A stretch of DNA of 64,000 nt, taken from Bemisia tabaci. Lineage: Eukaryota; Arthropoda; Insecta; Hemiptera; Aleyrodidae. Location: positions 42,954,243-43,018,242 of the forward strand of contig NC_092793.1 of NCBI RefSeq assembly GCF_918797505.1, written 5' to 3'. Shown here in pieces: positions 11,980 to 21,691 of the stretch (position 1 is its first letter; each line of letters begins with the position of its first letter). A program made the position numbers and the translations under genes. The notes below the pieces were generated by a model. That model was not told where the DNA came from. It did not search any database and saw only the letters and a program-made list of their open reading frames with translations.

Positions 11980-12987
11980 TCACATGGGAATGGCATAATG
12001 TTGACCATGAACCCTCATATGTCGGTTCAAGTTTCCAGATTGAGAAAATCGAAGCAGACAGAGCTTGCACTGGTAGGGTTTTTCTCCCGAGTGGATACGT
12101 AAATGTTTGGTGAGGGTACTCGAATCTGAAAAAGCTTTTCTACAAAGTCTACACCTATAAGGGCGCTCGCCGGAGTGAGTGCGCATGTGAGTGGTCACAG
12201 ACGAGGACTGCGAAAAGCGCCTATCACAAATATTACACTTAAACGGCTTTTCGCCGGAGTGAGTCCGGACGTGGGCCGTCAAATTGGCCGCTTGACTAAA
12301 CGACTTGTTACAATCTTCACACCGGTAGGGTTTTTCTCCGCTGTGAGTTCGAAGGTGCGTCTTAAGCGTGCTCGGCCGGGCGTATGTTTTCCCGCAAATC
12401 CGGCACAAATTTGGCCGATCTCCGCCGCTCTCGTTGTTGGAGCAATCGTGGTGGATCGAGGACAACTGCAACCCTTGTTCCATGTGCGTGTGCTCATGCT
12501 GGCCTCGTTTCACGCCGAGCTCGTCCTCTTGCTCATGCCCGTGCTGCTTCCTCATGTTTGAGGACGGTGACGTCGGGGCCTCTAATGTCGGTGACATTGT
12601 GTTATGAGGCGATATGGTTATACAGTAATTGCTAACACTCTTCAGATGGTTCGGCATCGAACTGCTTAGGTTCGACGGTGACAGAGGTGAGATCGGTGAA
12701 AGAGGCCTGTAGCTGGGCGTCGCTCCCTTTTCCTCTCTGTGTCCAGACCCTCCTTCCGCACCGTCGGCACAACTCCCGGCTCTGTTGCTCCCGCAGCCAC
12801 TTCCGAGAGGATTCGTGTATATACTGAATCCTTGCTCCACCGTGTTCTGATTCGATTGTCGGAAGTCCGTCGTGAAAGAATAACTGGCACTCCCACCGTG
12901 GTTTCCACTGTGCGGATTCAGCAATCCCTGGCTTTGGTAGTTAGGTGAGTTTGATTCTGATGTTGAAGGTATTGATATCCACTGCAT
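11980..12987 (-). CDS. gl: Glass zinc-finger transcription factor, 3' coding exon
   Basis: Glass is the sequence-specific nuclear activator that specifies photoreceptors in insect eyes. The open part is 335 codons: a Ser/Pro/His-rich stretch, then five tandem C2H2 fingers (about residues 195-215, 223-243, 251-271, 279-299 and 307-327) joined by HSGEKP-type linkers. Finger sequences such as [15 protein letters not shown] and [17 protein letters not shown] and the upstream YSFTTDFR motif are what I recognise as Glass. The frame starts immediately after ...tttttcatAG, a good 3' splice site on the minus strand, so this is a terminal exon and the first ATG codon here is probably internal. Earlier exons should lie at higher coordinates, but I could not identify them. 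The TGA stop at 11980-11982 is followed by C and by more open frame. The protein is recognised, not searched. Confidence 0.9.
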   Translation of the reverse strand: MQWISIPSTSESNSPNYQSQGLLNPHSGNHGGSASYSFTTDFRQSNQNTVEQGFSIYTNPLGSGCGSNRAGSCADGAEGGSGHREEKGATPSYRPLSPISPLSPSNLSSSMPNHLKSVSNYCITISPHNTMSPTLEAPTSPSSNMRKQHGHEQEDELGVKRGQHEHTHMEQGLQLSSIHHDCSNNESGGDRPNLCRICGKTYARPSTLKTHLRTHSGEKPYRCEDCNKSFSQAANLTAHVRTHSGEKPFKCNICDRRFSQSSSVTTHMRTHSGERPYRCRLCRKAFSDSSTLTKHLRIHSGEKPYQCKLCLLRFSQSGNLNRHMRVHGQHYAIPM

Positions 12988-13004
12988 CTATGAAAAAAAA
13001 AACC
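12988..13004 (-). promoter_or_regulatory. 3' splice site of the glass terminal exon
   Basis: On the minus strand a polypyrimidine run of ten T, then catAG, directly precedes the exon at 12987. This is a canonical acceptor and supports treating the glass segment as the last exon of a spliced gene. Confidence 0.7.
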
Positions 13005-14146
13005 CATCAGTGAGTTCAAAAGTCACGAATCGATAATTTTTACGTACCTATAGACTAAGAAATGCTTTTATTTGTCAACGGCCTGTTGCAAGGTGCGGGG
13101 ATTTGCGAATTGATAACTGATTCCAATGGCAAATTTCACGAAAAGAACGATGGCGTTATTAAAAAAGCTTGAAATGACTTCTCAAACTCAAACAAGCTGT
13201 TTTTGGAACCGACCCATTCGAAACGGCCACTTTTATTAGGAATTGGCAGCCGCTTTCCAAATGCAAATATCGAGTCAATCGATGGTCTTTTGACCCAAAT
13301 GGAATTCAGAAATGGAGTCCTTGAACGTTCAAGTGGTTACATCCTTTCAGTAAATAAGAACCAACGGGATAAACCCTATTCTTAAGGAAAACTGTACCTA
13401 ATCAATTACGATTGTTTAATACATCTGCCATAATGATAACAGACATGGACGTTAGCTCAATATTCAGCCATTTTCATGAGTTTTTTCTTTTTTGTCACTG
13501 TTTAAAGGTAATTTTTTTTTTTTGTACATCAATTTTTTAGTACCTCAGGAGCATGTTGAAAGCTGTAACGGTATACATTGTCATAATACATATTTTAAAT
13601 AGAACACATTCCGGCAGTCCAATAAACGCTCAAACCATGGCTGTTCTCTCATTGCCTGTAAATCGTTTTTGACTCTTTAATAAACATCTTAATATCATTC
13701 AGAATGTTCCCACGTTCCATACGCTTATGTTACTTTAAAATCCATATTATTCGTAAAGTAACACTTTACCTACAAGAAAATGTATGGTAGATGGGGGTAA
13801 AAGGCCGCACCCCAGTTTTTTTCCGAGGATTGTTTAGGTTAGCATCGGCACCGTGGTTGGTCCTTACCGATGTACTTACGTGGTTGGGACCGTGGTATAT
13901 GGTGGTAATGTTGGTAGTGGTGATGTTGTTGTGTTGACGAAGTTTCGGACCGAACGGACGCATTCCCTCGGAAACATGAGGGTGATTTCACGATAAGAGG
14001 AATAGGTAGGTAGTCGTGTCACCGTGGGATATAAATAGGTAACGTAGGACAAAAAGATTGAAAAATAAGTTCATAAATCAATAGGAATGATGTCCCTGAA
14101 CTTAGGTATCTATTCTAAAATTTATGATAAATTATTACACATTGTG
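13005..14146. repeat. Presumed glass intron, with dispersed repeat copy 1 (about 13201-13600)
   Basis: About 13201-13600 matches, in reverse orientation, the sequence around 53821-53994 plus 54858-55050 (shared blocks include tcgatttgcatttgg-type and gtataccgttacagct-type words). No upstream glass exon was recognised here. The His/Asn/Thr-rich minus-strand frame at 13766-13963 has no splice or domain support. Confidence 0.5.
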
Positions 14147-14533
14147 CACACGAAAAAGTCCTCTTTCTTCCGATTCAGTCAAGGTAAATTGGTCTTGCAA
14201 CATCCAAACTTTGATTGCATAAATGGCTCTGCACATCCATCGTGTTTTGTTCAAAGCTCCGGTTGACGTAAATATACCACCCCGTTGTGGAACTCCACCT
14301 AGGAACATTATTTTCACAGACGTTCCAGCCAAGGGATGATTACAAATAAATGCTGTGCTTAATCATAATATTCCTAGGTGGAGTTCCACCCAACGGGCTG
14401 GTGTTTATGGCACCCGGAGCTTTGAACAAAACACGATGGATGTGCAGAGCGCCATTATGCAATCAAAGTTTGGATATGTTGCGAGACCAATTTACCTTGA
14501 CTGAATCCAAAAAAAGAGGACTTCTTCGTGTGA
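14147..14533. mobile_element. Short palindrome (about 390 bp)
   Basis: The arms at about 14147-14308 and 14370-14533 are inverse copies around a spacer of about 60 bp. Both encode mirrored TRWMCRA-like frames without a domain. A MITE or foldback element is likely. Confidence 0.65.
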
Positions 14534-14620
14534 ATATTTTTATTACTACGGTAGATATATCATTCTATTGTTCCTCAACATTCAACGATGATGAGCATGA
14601 GCTCTATTAATTATCTTTTA

Positions 14621-14656
14621 CTAGCAAAAAGCCCGTGACTGAAGTCACGTGTCTAG
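14621..14656 (-). mobile_element. Helitron-like 3' terminus
   Basis: On the minus strand there is a stem-loop CCGTGACTTCAGTCACGG, then cttttTG and CTAG followed by T. A short hairpin just upstream of CTRR inserted at A/T is the hallmark of Helitron 3' ends. The element body would extend to higher coordinates. The same terminus occurs on the plus strand at 50162-50192. Confidence 0.65.
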
Positions 14657-14658
14657 AT

Positions 14659-14845
14659 CCCAGTTAGCATTTTATCTTCGGAGAATATCCCTGAAAAATC
14701 CCGCGCCTCCGCATCATTTAAAAATATTATGACAATACCCTCACAAAAACCAAACAAAATAAATATAGTGAGGATATTTTGAAAATGTTATGAAAACGTG
14801 CAAGTTTACAATCTTCTCAGAACATTCTCAGAATATCCCATCTGC
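14659..14845. repeat. Word-array element fragment, CCCAGTTAGCA end
   Basis: Starts with CCCAGTTAGCA and contains GAATATCC/GAACATTCTCAGAATATCC words. An inverse-oriented relative ends at 36641 with TGCTAACTGGG. Non-coding. Confidence 0.5.
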
Positions 14846-16672
14846 CGTTGCACGGGTTACATAATCGCCCATTTGAATGCGCTACAAAAACTGCTCGCTC
14901 TCTAGCGGCGCTCGTCAACATGTCAACAACTCACAACAAAACAATCGTAGCGCCGGCTACTGAAAATCATATTGTGTTCTCGTTTGTGAGTTTTTATTTC
15001 ACATTATTTACATTTGTACTTCTGTGGAAAGTTTCTTTATTCACCCACGACTAAACACTAGGTAAGTAAACATCATTCTTGTTCATTTTGACTGTTGTAG
15101 AATAACTTTTGTGTTCGACTGAAACCCATTCCATGCGGACACGGATACAAAGCTATACATATTTCAATCTCTTGAAATCCTCGAAATATGACTTGCATTC
15201 CGTCTCATTCGATCAATGTATGAACTCTGGAAAGAATTCTGTGTGTGAGATGGGCAGGAACTTCACTTTCCATCTCTCTAGCATGACTTGATCCGTCATG
15301 AAACCTAACCTTGCTAGTTCATCATTATCCTCCGCCAATCTGTTTCTAGTGCTTAATATTCTGATTTCTAGACACATTTTAGTGATTGTGTCACATTTAG
15401 TGACATAGTGGCCACTGCCTAAATTTTACACTTAGCACTAAAATAGTCTGCATGTAGGAGTATCATGGATGTCAGATCTGGGATCTTGCACAGCTAGTTT
15501 TGCAGAAAACTTGTATTCATACTTGGTGAAGCCAGGACTACACAATTTTGAAGGTAGGAAAGGCATACTTTTTCCTGTATTTGGTGTGGAGCGCTGAATC
15601 TAGTTCTCTGCAGCTTGACCATGTGTCTAATAATCATACCTATCGACGGTCAAGTGTTTTTTGCCTTTCTACCAACACATTGAGTTTTTTCAACTTAGAT
15701 CAATGACTGAGGCTAAATCCGATCATAGAAATCTATCTGAAACAATACAATAGCCCACTGCGTAACTCATTTAAATGTTTCATTTTATTTTCATTTTCAG
15801 AGTGGACAACCCTGATATTTCTATTTCATACCTTACCTACTTACCTACGACTTCATTCCTGTTGGTTCAATCACAATGGCAACAACATCAATCGTAAATG
15901 TGATGAGCTCCCAATAGTCAAGGTATCTTCGTCTGCGATTACGATGAATTGGAACCGATAAATCCAACGCGAAATAACTCCTCAAAAATGTTTGTCTGCT
16001 GTTTTGTACCAAATTTAATTATTTCGAAGAGTGTAAATATTTTCAAATACTGTTTAACTATCCACAAGTATTCATTTATTTTGTTTCTATGATTACTACT
16101 ACATTTTAAATACTAAGTATGAATAAAGCTTCTTTTGTTCTTGAAATTTTGCTTTCAACGTATGTTTTTCCAATCGTACTTTCTGTTCAGTTCCATGGAG
16201 AATGGATATGGGTACCGATGCATATCATGTGCAAAAAATGATTCAGACAAATAAGTATTCTCTTTTAACAGCTAAAACCATGCCCTTTTCAATGCAAGCT
16301 GCTTGACAGCAGTTTAGTTTAGTATTACGTATGTAAGTAATGTCCTTTTGAATCTCTCTGAAAAAATTGTATACCTAACTTTTTACGTATAAAATGAGTC
16401 AGCTACAGCCATACAAGTAGGTGTCTAATAGCAATGCCATGCAACAAGAAAGAATCGCAACATTTTGAGAAAAAAATACTGTCCATTGAGACTTGCAACG
16501 TCTTGATGCTATCGTGTTTTCATGGCTTTGAATGTTGTTTTTAAAGACTAATTTTCATCATAAAATTTAGAATATTGAAAGGAAACACCTGTCTTTTATC
16601 CATCCTAGTGGTTTTCGATCATAGGCATGTTTTTTCTGCTTTCCTCAAGGGCAAACGAAAAACATATTGCTT
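14846..16672. other. Intergenic, no gene seen
   Basis: A 1.8 kb AT-rich stretch between the repeats and the Maverick left end. No reading frame shows a known domain or good splice structure. Confidence 0.4.
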
Positions 16673-17423
16673 CGCCTTTCAGCAGTGGATGAAATGAGCC
16701 CTGAATTAAATTCCTCGAGGACGTTGAAAGAAAATTTACAACGGACCATCCAACGTTTCCAGCTGGTAAAAATATACTATCCACTTTTCCTGACAGCAGT
16801 CCCTAAAACGAGTAGGGTGAAAATGATGACTTGACTCGATAAAAAATCCAACAGCGTTGCATGATGGTGCAGAAAAATACGAATTAAATTACAGTGTTGT
16901 ATAGGGATTCTTGTTCAATATGGCAACGCTGTAAAGTAAAAGTATTGCATGTTGCCCCTTCAATAATGGGATTATGCAATGGTGTAATGTAGCCCCCTTC
17001 AATCTGCGGTTTATGCAATGGTGTATTTTTCAAGATGGCGCAGCAGCGTTGCCGGACGGTGCACTTAAATAAATGATTTAATTATTGGTGAAATTTTGTA
17101 ACATCGCATTTTACAGTGTTGCCAGATGGGGCGAGAAATTAGTTAATTTTTCGATACAGTGTTGCCAGATTGTGCAAAAATTCGGATTTTCGGACTTGTA
17201 AAAATTTTCGGTTTCGGAAGACCGTATCTAACAGTATGGGCCTGGTATCGGAGACTGGAGATTAGGGTCTGATTCGGTAATTTACATTTTCTTAGCGCTT
17301 GGAGATGCGTACGGGAACCTTGTGCTTTGCGATGAGCGACTGGGATTGGATATTGCAATATTCAGTTTGATAAATCAAATTTTTTTTTTTTGGGGTATTT
17401 ACAGTTACAGTTTAAAACAGTTC
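16673..17423. repeat. Maverick left terminal inverted repeat
   Basis: The reverse complement matches 35196-36313 over nearly its whole length: inner end acagtttaaaacagttc, outer end near cagcagtggatgaaatgagc. It contains gttgccagat/gcaacgctg words. Shorter than its partner, which carries an internal duplication. Confidence 0.9.
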
Positions 17424-17437
17424 CCGTTGCAAACTAT

Positions 17438-18382
17438 TTATACGGAATCCTTACTATCGATCCAACTGTTGTGACTCGCGTCCAGACCCAACCATTTGAC
17501 AAAGGCCTGGTTTTTCTTGCGACGCAGAATTTTCTCCACCAGGAACGTATCCTTATAGTTGGTGGGTTGGAGTTCTTCGTGGTAGAATTTTCCTTTGATG
17601 ATCGTATCGTGCGCGTCTTTCAGATCGTACGTGATCGAAACGGTCGGATTGACGCTGACAATCTTGAAAATTTCCGTGCTCCAATTCGGTGTGTATCCAT
17701 TCTCGAACATGGCTTTGAGTCTCGAGATCCGGACGTGATCACCGACATTCAGTTTTCGTCTGGCCAAACGTCTCTTTTCAATTTTACTCAGCGGCGGTCC
17801 ACGAAGCTTTTGCAGGATCATCGGTACATCATTATCAGTGACATCGATTGGTTTCATCCCGATGGTGCGATGAACGCTCCCGTTATATTCACGGATGAGT
17901 TTCGGTAATAGATCTACCCACTTGTACGATCCTTGCGCGCTAAACTCTTTCCACATCTTAGTTTTGAGCGTTCGGTTGAGTCGCTCCACAATAGAGGCTT
18001 TGGTTGTCGAGTACGAGCTGTACATATTGATCTTGTGACGCTTCATCAATGCTTGACATTTGGAGTTGTAGAATTCCGAGCCCATGTCGACTTGTAAATG
18101 TTTCGGTGACTTTCCGGCTGCTTTGAGAACGCGTTGCAGAGCATAAGTGACATCCGTGGCCGTTTTCGATTTGAGCGGTTCGGCCCACGCCTTTTTCGAG
18201 CACGCGTCGATGACGGTGAGGAGATATCTGTATCCTTTGTTGACCGAGGCGTACAGTTGCATCTCGACGAGATCGGCTTGCCATAAATCGAACAATCCGA
18301 GGATCCGTACTTTACGACGCGGATAGTTTCGTCGTGCAGGTTTATGTAGCTCCTCGACGATCCCACGTTTTTCTGCCGACAT
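17438..18382 (-). CDS. Maverick integrase (rve/DDE) with C-terminal chromodomain
   Basis: Catalyses insertion of the linear element DNA into host chromosomes. The 314-residue product from the first true ATG (18382) has a retroviral integrase core with D37 (in QADLVEM), D99 (in QVDMGSEF) and E133 (in ASIVERLNRT), a basic SH3-like segment, and a C-terminal chromodomain (about residues 273-311, FLVEKILRRKKNQAFVKWLG), thought to steer integration to modified histones. The open frame extends five codons upstream to a TTG. It is the first minus-strand gene inside the left repeat and its stop lies about 15 bp from the repeat. The frame is intact with all three catalytic acids present. Confidence 0.9.
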   Translation of the reverse strand: MSAEKRGIVEELHKPARRNYPRRKVRILGLFDLWQADLVEMQLYASVNKGYRYLLTVIDACSKKAWAEPLKSKTATDVTYALQRVLKAAGKSPKHLQVDMGSEFYNSKCQALMKRHKINMYSSYSTTKASIVERLNRTLKTKMWKEFSAQGSYKWVDLLPKLIREYNGSVHRTIGMKPIDVTDNDVPMILQKLRGPPLSKIEKRRLARRKLNVGDHVRISRLKAMFENGYTPNWSTEIFKIVSVNPTVSITYDLKDAHDTIIKGKFYHEELQPTNYKDTFLVEKILRRKKNQAFVKWLGLDASHNSWIDSKDSV

Positions 18383-18393
18383 GATAATTACCG

Positions 18394-18714
18394 TCAACGT
18401 CGTCGTCGTCGTCGTCGTCGTCGTCCGCTCTCTCGATTCAAATGCTGTTTCGATGCTACTATTTTAACTAGACGATTGTAAGATTGCTGAAGTTGGTGGA
18501 TACGCTCCAGACAGTGTTGACCTAATTTCATAGCTTCCTTCCACTTCCGTTCGGACCATTGTTTGTTCACCGCATCCTCATCGCTTTCGGGATCTTGCAC
18601 TTGACGAATCCGTTTGTTTGATACGATATAATTTCCATCGGAATCCAGTGAAAATCCATCACCTCCTGGACCGCGGCGGAATTTCGATCGGCCAAATTCG
18701 TCCGTGTGACTCAT
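18394..18714 (-). CDS. Maverick fibre-like/coiled-coil protein, paralogue B
   Basis: A 106-residue protein starting MSHTDEFGRSK, with an N-terminal segment GNYIVSNKRIRQVQDP and DAVNKQW, an amphipathic helical middle and an Arg run at the C-terminus encoded by (GTC)n on the plus strand. It is clearly homologous to the next gene (18722-19057). The DGNYxxxNKRIxxxxDP...DAVNK pattern resembles N-terminal segments of phage and viral fibre-type proteins, so a virion attachment or minor structural role is possible. That is inference. The stop lies 11 bp before the integrase ATG. Confidence 0.7.
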   Translation of the reverse strand: MSHTDEFGRSKFRRGPGGDGFSLDSDGNYIVSNKRIRQVQDPESDEDAVNKQWSERKWKEAMKLGQHCLERIHQLQQSYNRLVKIVASKQHLNRESGRRRRRRRRR

Positions 18715-18721
18715 CTCAACA

Positions 18722-19057
18722 CTATTTTCCTTTCATTCGATTCACAACCTCTAGTTGACTGATCCTATTTTCCAGTCGTGATAATTTCGTCTCGAGTCGT
18801 TGCGCGATACTTTTGTATTCTTCCATTTTCTCCAAACAAAGCTGTGTCGAATTCATAGTTTCCGTCCACCTCGATTCTGTCCATTGTTTGTTCACGGCGT
18901 CGGTATCCTCTTCGGGATCTTGCAGTTGTCGGATCCGTTTGTTGGATACGAGATAATGCCCGTCGGGATCCAGTAAGAAACCGTCTCCTTTGAGACCTTG
19001 CTTCGTGTTGCGAACGTAAGTCCCTTTCGATCTTCCAAACTGGTCGGTGTGACTCAT
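18722..19057 (-). CDS. Maverick fibre-like/coiled-coil protein, paralogue A
   Basis: A 111-residue protein starting MSHTDQFGRSK, with NKRIRQLQDPEEDTDAVNKQ and a C-terminal heptad-like region (QRLETKLSRLENRISQLEVV) that should form a coiled coil. It is a tandem duplicate of the downstream gene, separated by 7 bp. It is less basic at its C-terminus than its partner and has a proper coiled coil instead of the Arg run. The function is not established; a trimeric or oligomeric structural part is my inference. Confidence 0.75.
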   Translation of the reverse strand: MSHTDQFGRSKGTYVRNTKQGLKGDGFLLDPDGHYLVSNKRIRQLQDPEEDTDAVNKQWTESRWTETMNSTQLCLEKMEEYKSIAQRLETKLSRLENRISQLEVVNRMKGK

Positions 19058-19076
19058 TTTTGTGCGGATCCTATAT

Positions 19077-20129
19077 TTAGTGGATGTAATCCGCTTCGCG
19101 AAGCTCCTCGACGATACTCAGAATTTCACGGTCGTGATCGGTGTGACCAGCTTGTTTCGAAGCTACAAGTAAAACGAGACGTTGGACCAATTCGTTCGGA
19201 TCGTCCCAATAGACGAGTTCCCGTTTCGCACGATGAATTTTGATACCGGAGCCTTTCTTCAATTCTTTACGCAATGACTTCCTCGTTGATCTCGGCGTCG
19301 ATGTAGCGAACAAAGGTTTGATGAGATCGCGGTATTTTTGACTGCGGTTCAAGTTGGGTCTACCGTGTGGATGATGATCCCTCCTATGCGCATTGGTGAG
19401 CGTAACTACTCTTTGGAATTTTACGCGATCATCTGCTGTGTAATTACGCGGATGTTTCTTAAAAAGGAGCTCCAAGAACCCGGGTGTCGGTTCGAACACC
19501 TCATCGCTACCGTCCAGGATTCGTCGTCCGTCCGAATCGAAACTTATGGTTCGGTTTCCGATGAGAAAGTTTCCGTTGATCGCTTTCCGCACACCATACG
19601 CGGGATCGGATTGTTTCGGATGTTTTTCCAGATAGTCCAAGTATAATTGTACGTTCGGGGCAGTGATTGTGTCTCGAGAATCGACGTCGTCGTCTTCCGT
19701 GCGACCCGTTGTTTGTCCTTTATCCGTTGCGTCTTGGAACGATTCATCATCGTCATCATCATCATCATCATCCTCCTCCTCGTTTGAGTCGTTATCATCA
19801 TCATCATCATCATTGTTCATATTTTTCGGTGATCCGAACGAAGCAAATAAACTATCAACAAACATTGTTTTATCTTTCGTTTCCGATTTTGAAGGTTCGA
19901 TCTTGGTTTTCTTTTCCTGAGGAGCAGCAACAAGTGCGGGTGTTGACGACGAGACAGTTTTCTGCAACGCTGCGAGCGGATCTGTCAACGGTTTGAAAAC
20001 TTTCTTCAACGTCACCTGAGCGTCGGCCTCTCCGGTGCGAATGGTATTTAACTTCCGTTTGATATCTTGACGGATTTTATCGATACTACCGTATTTCTGA
20101 GCGATCGTCGACAACGATAAGTTATCCAT
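19077..20129 (-). CDS. Maverick conserved protein, DUF8207-like
   Basis: About 350 residues from the ATG at 20129. Helical N-terminus (SLSTIAQKYGSIDKIRQDIK), a long Asp/Glu run near the middle, a region with DPAYGVRKAINGNFLIGNR and TPGFLELLFKKHP, and a conserved C-terminus (YWDDPNELVQRLVLLVASKQ and EILSIVEELREA). I recognise the latter blocks from a family widespread in arthropod Mavericks and often labelled DUF8207. No biochemical role is known to me; a structural or core protein is plausible. Its ATG overlaps the ATPase stop by 8 nt (ATGGATAA), so the two are tightly coupled. Confidence 0.75.
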   Translation of the reverse strand: MDNLSLSTIAQKYGSIDKIRQDIKRKLNTIRTGEADAQVTLKKVFKPLTDPLAALQKTVSSSTPALVAAPQEKKTKIEPSKSETKDKTMFVDSLFASFGSPKNMNNDDDDDDNDSNEEEDDDDDDDDDESFQDATDKGQTTGRTEDDDVDSRDTITAPNVQLYLDYLEKHPKQSDPAYGVRKAINGNFLIGNRTISFDSDGRRILDGSDEVFEPTPGFLELLFKKHPRNYTADDRVKFQRVVTLTNAHRRDHHPHGRPNLNRSQKYRDLIKPLFATSTPRSTRKSLRKELKKGSGIKIHRAKRELVYWDDPNELVQRLVLLVASKQAGHTDHDREILSIVEELREADYIH

Positions 20130-20832
20130 CTTGTACAATATAAGTATCGAAACTTTTCCGGTACCTTCCCTCGTTCTTATTACTATCTTTATCGATGACT
20201 AAAAACCCGTACTTGTCCTGCCAGCACACCGAGCAGATATGTCTGAAATCTTCAAACGTGAAATCCGTGTTGACGTGATCGTCGTAGATGTGTCGCAAGT
20301 TTGTATTGTCCTGTTTGAAAACTACGAGCAGGTTAGCGTTATCGCGAATCAATTGTTTCGGTATGCGAGAATAAGTTTGACACAAGTAGAAACTATCGAC
20401 CGAGCTATGCCTTCCCATACTAAAATAATCCCGCATCGCATTTTGTTTGTCACAGGCGACATCATCGAAAATAAAGACCGAGTCCGATGCGGCATCGTTT
20501 GGTGGAACAATCTCGGCCGTGTCCGAATAGACGTTGTATCCGAGACCGTCGATTCCGTCGAATATCTGACGCAGTTCTTCGTACGTGGGTTGGAACGGTG
20601 TCTTGGAGTACAAGTACACGTTGCGGAACTTCAATCCGTTCGGATGTTGTAGCAAGCAAACCATCACGTTTGTTTTACCGCAGTTGGACGGTCCGGCGAC
20701 AATGCAACGGATACTATCCGGTAACAGTTCACTGTGTCGTCGTCGTCGTCGTTGTCGTCGGTTTTCATTTTGCTTCTTCCGTTTGTCGAGGTTCGGGACT
20801 CGCAATGACTTTCTTTGCTTGACGAGTCGCAT
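20122..20832 (-). CDS. Maverick genome-packaging ATPase (A32/FtsK-HerA type)
   Basis: Predicted motor that pumps element DNA into capsids. The 236-residue product has a basic N-terminus (QRRRRR), Walker A GPSNCGKT (residues 47-54), Walker B SVFIFDD (118-124) and a downstream CQTYSRIPK (151-159) typical of the Polinton/adenovirus-like packaging ATPases. Start ATG at 20832. It is the first gene of the leftward block; the region to the divergent plus-strand gene (20833-20909) must hold both promoters. The frame is intact with no missing motif. Confidence 0.9.
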   Translation of the reverse strand: MRLVKQRKSLRVPNLDKRKKQNENRRQRRRRRHSELLPDSIRCIVAGPSNCGKTNVMVCLLQHPNGLKFRNVYLYSKTPFQPTYEELRQIFDGIDGLGYNVYSDTAEIVPPNDAASDSVFIFDDVACDKQNAMRDYFSMGRHSSVDSFYLCQTYSRIPKQLIRDNANLLVVFKQDNTNLRHIYDDHVNTDFTFEDFRHICSVCWQDKYGFLVIDKDSNKNEGRYRKSFDTYIVQDG

Positions 20833-20879
20833 CGTATTCGTTCCCTATTTTATCGGACAGTTATTTTTTTACTTCTCCG

Positions 20880-20888
20880 TATAAATAG
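20880..20888 (+). promoter_or_regulatory. TATA box of the rightward capsid block
   Basis: TATAAATAG about 22 bp upstream of the ATG at 20910. The identical word occurs at 33317-33325 before another plus-strand Maverick gene, which suggests a shared element promoter. A TCAGAG initiator-like sequence follows at 20903. Confidence 0.55.
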
Positions 20889-20909
20889 TATGGACATTTT
20901 CGTCAGAGT

Positions 20910-21668
20910 ATGTCACCGAGAAGATTATCAACTTGCAGCAAAACCAATCGAGGACGTGGACTGTTAAACTCGTTGATAAATTCACTACCGTTCGAACTAC
21001 ACTTACCGGGCGACTACAGGTACTGCGGACCGGGCACTCGCCTCGCAGAACGATTGAAACGCGGAGATCCGGGTATAAATCCGCTCGACGAAGCTTGCAA
21101 GTCCCACGACATCGCTTACAGTAAGACCAAAGACACCACCGAGAGGAACAAAGCCGATCTCATACTTGCGGACAGAGCTTGGGAACGTGTGAAAGCGTCC
21201 GACTCACCGTTGGGTGAAAGAGCGGCAGCATACGCCGTAACGAACGCTATGAAACTCAAAGCCAAACTCGGAATGGGACTAAACAAGACGTTGGCAGCGA
21301 AAAAACCGAAACCTAAGAAGAAGAAGAAGAAGAAGAGAGCGTCGAAGAAGAAGACGAAACCGGTGGAGCGGTCGATCGAACGAATCTTGGCTCTCCCAAA
21401 GATGGGTGCCGGGGCGTCGAAAACGAAGAAGAAGAAGAAACCGGCGGAGCGAATCTTGGCTATCCCGAAGACGGGTGCCGGAGTCAAGAATCTCCTGACG
21501 AGTATCGGTCTGGCCGCGCGAACAATCACACCGGTAGCGAAAATGATCAAGACGGTCATCGACGGATCTTTGAAGAAGAATGTACACCTCGGTGAAGGAT
21601 TGTACTTGCGACCGTACCGTAAAGGTTACGGACTTTACTTGAGACCTTACCGAAAGAATTTAAACTGA
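20910..21668 (+). CDS. Maverick PLA2-domain virion protein
   Basis: A 252-residue protein with a parvovirus-VP1-type phospholipase A2 domain: calcium-loop YCGPGT (38-43) and catalytic ACKSHDIAY (62-70, His66-Asp67). Such domains help virions breach endosomal membranes. It is followed by two Lys-rich runs encoded by AAG repeats, a hydrophobic helix (LTSIGLAARTITPVAKMI) and a doubled LYLRPYRK motif at the C-terminus, reminiscent of adenovirus-like core or pX-type proteins. It is the first gene of the plus-strand block, 24 bp before the protease gene. The frame is intact with the catalytic pair present. Role from family knowledge. Confidence 0.85.
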   Translation: MSPRRLSTCSKTNRGRGLLNSLINSLPFELHLPGDYRYCGPGTRLAERLKRGDPGINPLDEACKSHDIAYSKTKDTTERNKADLILADRAWERVKASDSPLGERAAAYAVTNAMKLKAKLGMGLNKTLAAKKPKPKKKKKKKRASKKKTKPVERSIERILALPKMGAGASKTKKKKKPAERILAIPKTGAGVKNLLTSIGLAARTITPVAKMIKTVIDGSLKKNVHLGEGLYLRPYRKGYGLYLRPYRKNLN

Positions 21669-21691
21669 TCCGTGAGCTACCGCGCCGAGCG

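Noticed and set aside
11905..12102. Plus-strand Met-Ser repeat frame
   Set aside because: Antisense of the (GCTCAT)n array and of the glass exon.
12175..12948. Several plus-strand frames over glass
   Set aside because: Antisense and out-of-frame shadows of the zinc-finger exon.
13766..13963. Upstream glass exon candidate
   Set aside because: Asn/Thr/His-rich frame without splice sites or recognisable Glass sequence.
17390..17908. 172-residue plus-strand frame
   Set aside because: Antisense of the integrase C-terminus, which has all expected motifs on the minus strand.
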